NCBI RefSeq assembly: GCF_030247195.1
Contig: NC_080672.1
Coordinates: forward strand, 395,515,037 to 395,579,036
Source: Topomyia yanbarensis
Lineage: Eukaryota > Arthropoda > Insecta > Diptera > Culicidae
Length of the DNA stretch: 64,000 nt
Direction of reading: 5' to 3'
In this document: positions 56,537 through 64,000 of the stretch, one piece after another
How the letters are laid out: each line of letters opens with the position of its first letter
Numbering within the stretch: the first letter of the stretch is position 1
Translations under genes and position numbers: made by a program
The notes under the pieces: model-generated
Seen by the model: the letters and a program-made list of their open reading frames with translations, nothing else
Told to the model about the DNA's origin: nothing
The model's database searches: none

Positions 56537-57668
56537 ATGGAACCCAGTGTGGACGATTTGTTGTCCTTCAAGGAGTTCCCCTTGATACAGGAAGGTAATT
56601 CGAACAGCGCTCAGCTAAACATTGATTCTCCGAAAAAGGTGTCGCCCAGTCGGGAATCCACAACGGAAGAAGGTATCATCTCCTACTCGGTTCCAGAACC
56701 CTTCTACACCATTTCAGCATAATCTAATTCTAGAAAGCACAACCCTGCCGAAAGGAACGTCTCCGCTAAGTTTCGAGTACTACCAGAAGTTCTTCGATGT
56801 CGACACCATGACCGTGGTGGATCGAATAGCCACGTCCATCATTCCGAAGCGTGCTCCATCGGATTATCTGAAGCTCAACATAGCAACCAATCCGGATATG
56901 TATGGTCCAGTTTGGATTGTAATAACTTTGGTAACTTCAAGTCTAATTTTGTTGAGTGTGAATCTTAACTCATTAATTTTATTGTTTGGTAGATTTTTAC
57001 TATTGCTATTTCCGGTAACATGGCCAGTTATCTACAAAACACTGGAAACCACCATTGGCGATATAATTTTCATCTGGTGTCCGTTTCAGCGACGGTAATC
57101 ATCATGTACACAAGTTTAGTACCGTTCGCTCTTTGGGCACTGCTAAAGTGGAGCGTTCGACCGGATAACTTGGATATAGAAGAGGTACAGATTTAAGGTT
57201 CTTTGGAGCAATTGATTAATTTATCCATTTATTTTTTCGTACAGCAAACAGAAACTCCTAGTCTTTTATCGCTAGTTTGCGTGTACGGTTATTCGATGGC
57301 CATTTACATTCCCGTGTCAATATTGTGGACCATTCAGGTAAGTATTTCCACGCCACTACCCTCTCGTTGAAGCAGTTAGGTAGTTTTCTAATTTTCATCC
57401 TTCACAGGTTTCCCTGTTCCAGTGGCTTCTGGTTGCAACGGCCACGTTTCTCTCCGGTTTTGCCCTGCTCTGGATTCTGATGCCTGCGATAAAGTCGTCC
57501 AAATTTGCCATTTTCATAACGCCCGCTATCGCATTGATCCATTTCATACTTGCCGCGGGATTCATGCTTTACTTCTTTCACGCATCCGACTCGATTGATA
57601 CGGTTAAGGTGGATCAGGTGAAGGCAACAGTAGCAGCAATTGTTTCGCACAAAAATGTTACCCAATAG
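56537..57668 (+). CDS. Yip1-family Golgi membrane protein (YIPF1/YIPF2 type)
   Basis: Five exons (56537-56672, 56734-56918, 56993-57184, 57245-57337, 57408-57668) with GT/AG introns of 60-74 bases encode 288 residues, the normal family size. The acidic N-terminal cytosolic part is followed by LSFEYYQKFFDVDTMTVVDR, a hallmark of YIPF1/2, and NPDMYGPVWI leading into the Yip1 domain. Five hydrophobic segments lie at about 104-121, 136-158, 178-201, 203-226 and 235-258. Yip1 proteins cycle in ER-Golgi and late Golgi membranes and bind Rab GTPases or vesicle coat machinery (family knowledge). The end (HKNVTQ) is polar. AATAAA occurs four bases after the stop, so the 3' UTR is very short. A hAT-like element ends 164 bases upstream of the ATG. 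Confidence 0.95.
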
Positions 57669-58079
57669 AGAAATAAAACTGAAGGAAGTACGAAACAACT
57701 TTCATTTTATTCAACTCGACGAAGTCATTTCGAACTTTTAATCAAAAATGTCGATATGGATTTGCAACAAACAAACAAATTTCAATCGAAATGTATGCCC
57801 TGAATCGATCATTTTGATGAGGGGCCGTGATATTTTGTGATCAATGAAGTACAGCGTGTTTGCATTTATTTGATTTGCGAAACGGACAACCTCAATAAAT
57901 TTGTATTGGTATATTCAAAAGGTCCAATTTTCAATTTGAATATTTTGTTTTAGGCTATAATTCATTCTTTACATTATTACCAATGTTTTACATATTTAAC
58001 TATGGATAAACTTGGAAGTACATAACGCATAAGAGTTGGGGTTCGAACATAACTTTTTTTCTAACCATCAGAATAAGCC

Positions 58080-58304
58080 TTATACCAGCAGCGCCCATTT
58101 GTGCAAACACTCGTCGGATCGATGCGGTTTCCTGGGGATGCAAGTTGATGTTGTACAGGATTTATCTGTAACTGAACATGATCTTAGATTTAGCCTCATT
58201 TCTTCATTATTTGAATTAATATATACTTGTTCATTTGGGGCGGCCTTACTGAAACGGACAACGCAAAGTGTCACTGCGAAAACAGCGAATGTAAGCCACT
58301 TCAT
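58080..58304 (-). CDS. Small secreted Cys-containing peptide
   Basis: The ATG at 58304 opens 74 codons. MKWLTFAVFAVTLCVVRFSK plus Ala looks like a signal peptide, and the mature part of about 52 residues has five cysteines (CSVTDKSC, then TTSTC, then C in SDEC). No family is recognised. The single exon, good start context and secretory layout support a gene, but no splice site or poly(A) signal confirms it. It lies 400 bases beyond YIPF1/2 on the opposite strand. Confidence 0.45.
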   Translation of the reverse strand: MKWLTFAVFAVTLCVVRFSKAAPNEQVYINSNNEEMRLNLRSCSVTDKSCTTSTCIPRKPHRSDECLHKWALLV

Positions 58305-59108
58305 CTTGGGGTCACTATGGCTAATACTGGACGGAAGACTAGTTTTGAGAAGAAATTTATTGCCTCTCGTTATCGTTGTTTGTTATTGTTAGTCAATAAT
58401 TGATTGTAACCGAATTAGTCAAATTAAGTGTGATGCAGTTTGTATGCGGCTAATATCCAAGACGATGACTTAGCTGGCTGGTATTCCAACAAGATTCATT
58501 TACATGAGCTGTGTAGTATTCATGGAGTATTTTCTCTTTTTTCCGTCTCCGAAATTACCGAGTGTAACTGAGAGTGTTGAAACGGAAAGGATCAAGATGG
58601 GGGATCCGCCAAAGATGAATGTTATGGGACGAGGAATAGCTGGTTTCCGATTGCTCTGATACTCCCCCAATCCATCTACCAACCTACCTGCATCGTCTCG
58701 CAGCTCCACCGTGTCAAGGCCTACCTAGGGATTCACTGGTTTTTAGGAGAAATATTTTTGGCGCAGAAAAAAGCGCTAGACAGTGTAATGGTTGTGCAGG
58801 AGCCGACAAAACATACCTCGGTCGTGACTGAGACTAAAACAAGTCCAGTCAAATAACGCCAACGATATCGCTAGTAATAGACTTCACGATAGTGATAGCG
58901 TCTGCATTCCTTCTCGTTATGTGGAGATTGACGGTGTTGTTAGTGATGTGGCGGGCTTAAATGTCGATGTTCTGATGAAGCACTGGATTGGCCGCATTAG
59001 AACCCTAACATTCAATCAGCCAAGATCAGGGCCGTGTCGTGGCAGTCCCCAATTTGGCTTTCTTTTTCAGTTCGACTTTCGAACAATAATATAGTGTTTA
59101 CATGGAAA
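58305..59108. other. Unassigned stretch
   Basis: There is no supported gene. A short frame around 58690-58850 (CIVSQLHRVKAYLGIHWFLG) is closed on both sides by stops and has no domain that I recognise. Confidence 0.35.
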
Positions 59109-59261
59109 TTAACGACGCTGAATCCCTCTGGATAAAGACTCGACATGTCAATCGTTTGTTTACCATTTATCTGTCAGTGTCATTCCAATCGAGCACGAGA
59201 CCTGTCAATGGCCCTCGTTCCAGAAGGATTCGAACCGATTTTCTTTGGATTGAGGGCTTTT

Positions 59262-59490
59262 TATTAGCAGTGTAGCCCATACAACCGGCCACCCCTCGTA
59301 TTTAACCATGCACTAATACAATCATGTTAAATTATCATTCCGACCTTGTTTATTGTACCCCTTACATTAAATAAAGACGCACTTGTTGTTTAAAGTTCCA
59401 CCTGATAGTTTGTGTTTCCGTTAGCGGTTTGAGAGTCCTCGGGATTCCTTTGTACACAGTGTCGTGTGTTCTTCCTCGTGCTGCTTTTCA
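59262..59490 (+). repeat. 5' LTR of copia element
   Basis: It starts TATTAGCAGTGTAGCCCATA and ends CTGCTTTTCA. It contains a poly(A)-type AATAAA near 59370. The 3' LTR differs at about seven positions plus an 8-base insertion. The first dinucleotide is TA where TG is usual. Confidence 0.85.
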
Positions 59491-59493
59491 GGT

Positions 59494-62400
59494 TATGAGC
59501 CCAAGCATGGACGAGAAAACGAAAATCGCTGTTTTCAATGGAAATGGTTTCCATAATTGGAAATTCCGTATGGAGACGATGCTTGATATACACGATCTTC
59601 TCGATTGTCTCCAGCGTGAAGTAGAAGAAATTCCTGAATGCCGGTTGTTGCCGGAAGATGAGGTGGCAGAGCGAGCCGAAAAACAAAGAAATTTGGACGA
59701 ACGGAAAGTACGGGAGAAAAAGTGCAAATTTTTGATTGTGCAAGCGATCGATGATAGCCAATTGGAAGCAATCAAGGATTGCCAAACACCCAAGCGGATC
59801 TGGGACACACTGAAAAATGTTTTTGAACGTCGTGGTGTCGCCGGTCAATTGTATCTCCGGAAACAACTCCTCACATTGAAATATGTGGAGGGAGTTTGTA
59901 AACTCTGAACATTTGCTACGATTTGATAAGCTAATACGCGAGTTGAAAGGTAGTGGTGCTACGGTCGAGGAATCAGACGCAGTTTGCCACTTATTATTAA
60001 TGCTCCCAGCGTCGTTTGATTCTGTGGTGACGGCAATCGAAACACTACCAGATGATGTTACAATGGATTTCGTAAAGAAACGTCTGATGGACGTCGACTT
60101 GAAGCGGCGTAGTGCAGAAGTGTCAGAAGAGGTTAGTGGTGGGGAGAATGTGGCAATGATGATTAAAGGCGCACGGTATAAGTGGAAGTGCTTTCAGTGC
60201 GGAAAAATCGGACACAAGAAAGCCGAGTGTCGCGAAAATACAAAGGGAAAGGCGAACCCCCAAAACAAGCCGAAAGCCAAAAATGATACGAGCTGTCAGA
60301 AAGCGAACGTCGGGACTGAAGACGATAATAATCCTGAAATTACTTTCATGGTGGATGAAGCAAATATAGAGCGCGTAGGTTGGTACCTGTATTCGGGGGC
60401 TACGGATCATATGCTATGTGATTCGAGTTATTTTTCTACAATGCGACAGCTAAAGCGACCGATTGAGATTATTGTTGCAAACGGGCAAAAGGTTTTGGCG
60501 GAGCACTGCGGCAATGTAGTGATGTATTCGGTCGTCGGTGAAACTGTTAAAAAGTGTGAAGCTAAGGATGTGCTTTATCTACCGGGATTAAGTTGTAATC
60601 TATTTTCCGTGAAACGAATTGCTAAATCGGGACTCAAAGTGTGCTTTGATGGTGATAAAGCAGAGATCTTAAACGGTTGTGTCGTGGTTGCCGTTGGCCG
60701 ATTTCAAGGCAAACTGTACGAGTTGGATATTTTCTGTAAGCGTAATAAAATGGGTGCGGCCATGGTTTCCGGAAAAGTACCGCGCAATGCTGTATTGTGG
60801 CACCAGAGACTCGGACAAATCGGTTGTGACAGTTTACGCGAACTTGTAAAACACGAAATGGTTAATGGTTTATCTTTAAAAGATTTTGATACGGAAACTG
60901 TAGTGTGTGAATCGTGTTTGGCCGGAAAGATTGTTAAGTTACCATTCGCTTCAGTTGATGAGAGGCGCTCGTTGCGGCCAACTAATACACAGCGATGTGT
61001 GTGGACCGATAACACCGCGAACATGGGACGGTAAGAGGTTTTTGGTTTCATTTATTGATGACCTCACATTTCACGGTAATCTACTTACTAGCTTCCAAAG
61101 CCGAAGTTATTGATCGGTTTCGGGAATATGAGGCGCTGGTGACAGCTAATTTCGGTACCAGAATTGCAAGACTCCGTACGGAAAATGGCGGTGAATACGT
61201 TAACGATGAAATGCGCACATTTTGCCGTAGGAATGGGATTGCCATGGATCTGACAGTGCCGTGCACGCCGCAGCAAAACGGTGTTTCAGAGCGAATGAAC
61301 CGTACTCTAATGGAACGAGCTCGAGCGCTGTTAGCGGGGAGTGGCTTCGGAAAGGAGATGTGGGGTGAAGCCGTAGATACCGCTACATATTTAACAAATC
61401 GTTGTCCTACATCATCCGTTCAACAACGTAAAACTTCCTATGAGATGTGGAACAACCGCAAACCGGATGTTAAAAAGCTGAAGGTATTCGGAAGTACCGC
61501 GTATTTACATGTTCCCAAGGAGCTGCGTTCCAAGTTGGATCCGAAGTGCCGGAAGTTGTTCTTTGTAGGATACACAGTGAACGGTTTTCGACTGTGGGAT
61601 AACGAAAAGAAGAAGATTGGGGTAGGAAGAGACGTTGTGTTCGATGAGTCGTTATTCAAAAAGAAACCAGAAGAAGAAAAACAGGTGCCGAAGATTGTCG
61701 AGCTTGTTTGCGATGCGAAGAACAGCTATCCAAGTGTGGTGGTTCTCGAAGAGCAGACTGAAGATGTTTCAAGCGAAGAAGAGCAGAATGAAGAGGAGCA
61801 GCAACTGGAAGTGCGAAGAAGCAGTCGACCTAAATGACCGCTCGTTTGGTTTGATTGTTACGAACTAGGAGAAACTGCGATGTGTGCTGAAAGCTTCGTT
61901 GATGATCTTCCGAGCACTGTTGATGGTCTGAAGGAACGTGTCGATTGGCCTAAGTGGCAAGTGGCCATTGCAGACGAGATGGACTCACTAAACAAGAACG
62001 AAACCTGGATTCTAACATCGTTACCACCCGGTAAAAATTTGATTGATAGTAAATGGATTTTTAAAATTAAACGAAACGATATTGATGATACAGACAGATT
62101 CAATGCTAGGTTCGTTGTCAGAGGTTTCTCCCAGCGAAAAGGGTTCGATTATGATAGCACATACACTCCAGTGGCTAAACTAATAACCTTACGAGTGTTA
62201 TTGGCAATTGCGAACCAAGAAGGAATGCATCTCCATCAACTTGATGTCAAGACCGCTTTTCTTAATGGCTCACTGGAACAAGAAATTTATATGCGCTTAC
62301 CGAAGGAGTTCGCCGCCGGGAATCAGGTTGCGAAATTGCAAAAATCCATTTATGGACTAAAACAACCGTCACGCGCCTGGAATTCTAGATTTCATGCCTT

Positions 62401-63438
62401 TATTGTTAATCTGGGATTTAGACAAAGTGAAGTTGACAACTGTCTGTACACAGCGAAGATTTCCGAACAGCAAGTTTACCTAATTATCTATGTCGATGAC
62501 ATATTGATCGCTTGCCATTCTTTGGATGTCATTAAGAAGCTGAAGAATGAACTGCAACAAGAGTTCGATATGACAGATTTGAATGCAGTTAGTACCTTCT
62601 TAGGACTGACGATTGAACGGCGTGAGGTTGAAGGAGTGCTTGCTTTCAGTCAGAAGTATTTGCAAAGTCTTCTGGATCGTTTAGGAATGGCCGACTGTAA
62701 GCCCAAGCAAACACCTTTGGCAGCAGGAATTGAATTAGAAAAGTATAACGACCCATCGAAATTTACTACAAAACCGTATCGTGAATAGATTGGGTGTTTG
62801 ACCTACGTTACTGTAACTTCGAGACCAGATTTATGCGCAGCGGTAATTTTTTTAGTGCTTTTCAAAGCTGTGCAAGTGATGAAAATTGGAACCACGCCAA
62901 ACGTATTTTGCGGTATATCCAAGGCACGTTGGATCTAAAGTTAATCTATAGACGAATTGAAAACAGCAAATTGATTGAAGGGTATGCGGATTGAGATTGG
63001 GCTGGTGATATATCTAACCGTAAATCTACATCAGGGTATATCTTTCAACTTCATCAGGCTACAGTATCATGGGCAACGCAAAAGCAGAAATCAGTGGCAC
63101 TATCATCGGCCGAGGCAGAGTATGTTTCATTGAGTACAGCGGTGAAGGAGGCAATCTGGTTAAGGATGCTACTAAAAGATTTCAACAAAGATGTCAGCGA
63201 ATCTACTGTAATCCGTGAAGAAAATCAAGCATGCATTAGCATTGCGAAGGAGGACAAACCAACGAAGCGACTAAAGCACGTCGACGTACGTTTTCATTTT
63301 ATTCGTGATGAGATTCAGAGAGGAACCGTTCGCTTGGAATATGTCGCTTCTGAACACCAAAAGGCCGATATCATGACCAAGGGTCTTCCGAAGGTTCAGT
63401 TCGAGAATTTACGAAGCCTACTCGGGATGTCGGCTTGA
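59494..63438 (+). pseudogene. copia gag-pol polyprotein, inactivated
   Basis: Gag starts MSPSMDEKTKIAVFNGNGFH and shifts frame near 59895. Its zinc knuckle is CFQCGKIGHKKAEC. The protease motif reads YSGATDH where D-S-G-A is expected, so the catalytic Asp is lost. The pre-integrase part has LWHQRLGQIG and CESCLAGK. A deletion and frameshift near 61020 precede the integrase, which has RTENGGEY where Asp is usual, and the QQNGVSERMNRT block with the Glu. After a stop at 61837 the reverse transcriptase (61880-62788) carries VKTAFLNGSLEQEIYM and YVDDILIA. RNase H (up to 63438) has SSAEAEYVSLSTAVKEA, interrupted by stops near 62788 and 62995. Several breaks make the copy dead. Confidence 0.88.
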
Positions 63439-63445
63439 GGGGGAG

Positions 63446-63682
63446 TATTAACAGTGTAGCCCATACAACCGGCCACCCCTCGTATTTAACCATGCACTAA
63501 TACAATCATGTTAAATTATTATTCCGACCTTGTTCATTGTACCCTTTACATTAAATAAAGACGCACTTGTTGTTTAAAGTTTTAAACTTCCACCTGATAG
63601 TTTGTGTTTCCGTTAGCGGTTTGAGAGTCCTCGGGATTCCTTTGTTCACAGTGTCGTGTGTTCTTTCTCGTGCTGCTTTTCA
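63446..63682 (+). repeat. 3' LTR of copia element
   Basis: It starts TATTAACAGTGTAGCCCATA and ends CTGCTTTTCA. It is 8 bases longer than the 5' LTR owing to an extra GTTTTAAA-type insertion near 63580. Otherwise it is about 97 percent alike by eye, which suggests insertion well in the past. Confidence 0.85.
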
Positions 63683-63785
63683 TTTTTGACAGGTCTCGTG
63701 TTCGATTGGAATGACACTTACTGATAAATAATAAGAATAAGATAGAGATGGCGAGTCTTTATCCAGAGGGATTCAGCGTCTTTAA

Positions 63786-64000
63786 TGGAAATGGCGCACT
63801 TATCCTGACTTGATTTATTACTTATCATCAATAGGTTTACAAAGCACATTAAGATTTAGGCACTCGTAAGGCTTCTTTGTGAAGGTAAACCCGGCCTCGG
63901 GCACCCTACGGGTCTGCGCAGGTGAAGTGAAATTATGGAAAGTTGCGTTGTCGCGAATATGCCGTGGGAATGTGAGGTTAGGTGTCTGTAAGACAAATGC
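63786..64000. other. Window end, nothing recognised
   Basis: I see no gene or repeat boundary in this short end piece. Confidence 0.4.

Larger units (their letters stand above)
59262..63682 (+). mobile_element. Nearly complete Ty1/copia retrotransposon
   Basis: Two LTRs flank a gag-pol region. Directly after the 5' LTR lies GGTTATGAGCCCA (59491-59503). It matches the complement of the initiator tRNA-Met anticodon arm except for one base, as in Drosophila copia, which primes from an internal tRNA fragment (family knowledge). The polypurine tract GAGGGGGAG (63437-63445) abuts the 3' LTR. Flanking CTTTT/TTTTT could be a 5-base duplication with one mismatch. Confidence 0.9.
59113..63781. mobile_element. 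Palindromic TTAA-type MITE split by a copia element
   Basis: The left arm (59113 to about 59230: GACGCTGAATCCCTCTGG, GGATAAAGACTCG, CAGTGTCATTCCAATCGAGC) is mirrored by 63683-63781. Both ends carry TTAA (59109-59112 and 63782-63785). This fits a piggyBac-type MITE. The copia element sits in its loop. Relatives lie at 27340-27480 and 30135-30350. Confidence 0.7.

Noticed and set aside
59225..59260. GGATTCGAACC, which resembles a tRNA T-arm in reverse
   Set aside because: I could not find a matching acceptor stem, D arm or anticodon arm around it.

Overview
The window looks like a repeat-rich piece of a mosquito genome, most likely a culicine such as Aedes or a relative. The reasons are short-intron insect genes (a WAVE-complex HSPC300/BRK1, a Yip1-family gene, ZAD zinc-finger genes, a peritrophin-type cuticle gene), a D37E-type mariner of the ITmD37E kind, several tRNA-derived SINEs and a very high density of nested DNA transposons and MITEs. 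The species assignment is inference. Nothing here is prokaryotic: there are no operons, Shine-Dalgarno sites or CRISPR arrays.

Layout. 0-24 kb is almost gene-free: TIR elements (1166-2792, 3404-3898, 9126-11640), three copies of one SINE family, a 116-bp minisatellite (18.54-18.93 kb), a decayed LINE reverse transcriptase (19.5-20.6 kb) and a truncated mariner. 24.1-26.5 kb holds a secreted chitin-binding (CPAP1-like) gene, a second type of SINE and a small cysteine-rich secreted peptide gene. 26.6-34.3 kb is a transposon nest: Helitron-like elements, a 3.25-kb TIR element that contains an ORF1-only retroelement and a MITE, and a mariner carrying a nested Helitron. 35.2-46.7 kb holds two head-to-head paralogous ZAD zinc-finger genes (20 fingers and 2 fingers) separated by a Ty1/copia remnant, a (TA)n tract and a 511-bp palindrome with perfect inner arms. 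BRK1/HSPC300 lies at 47.2-47.5 kb.

The most unusual region is 47,683-53,485. It is a 5.8-kb block bounded by short terminal inverted repeats and TA duplications, with its empty site preserved in a neighbouring tandem copy. It is packed with broken pieces of unrelated host genes: TM2D2, the exosome subunit RRP40, an acyl-CoA synthetase/luciferase-like enzyme, the last exon of BPNT1 (frame intact), and one or two unrecognised exon-like pieces. I read it as a Pack-type, gene-capturing non-autonomous DNA transposon.

53.5-56.4 kb holds more nested MITEs and hAT-like elements ending about 165 bp upstream of a complete five-exon YIPF1/2-type Golgi membrane gene (56.5-57.7 kb). A small secreted peptide ORF lies at 58.1-58.3 kb. 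59.1-63.8 kb is a nearly complete copia element with both LTRs, sitting in the loop of a palindromic TTAA-flanked MITE. The host genes show no shared pathway. They are ordinary cytoskeletal, Golgi, cuticle and chromatin genes in a transposon-dominated landscape.
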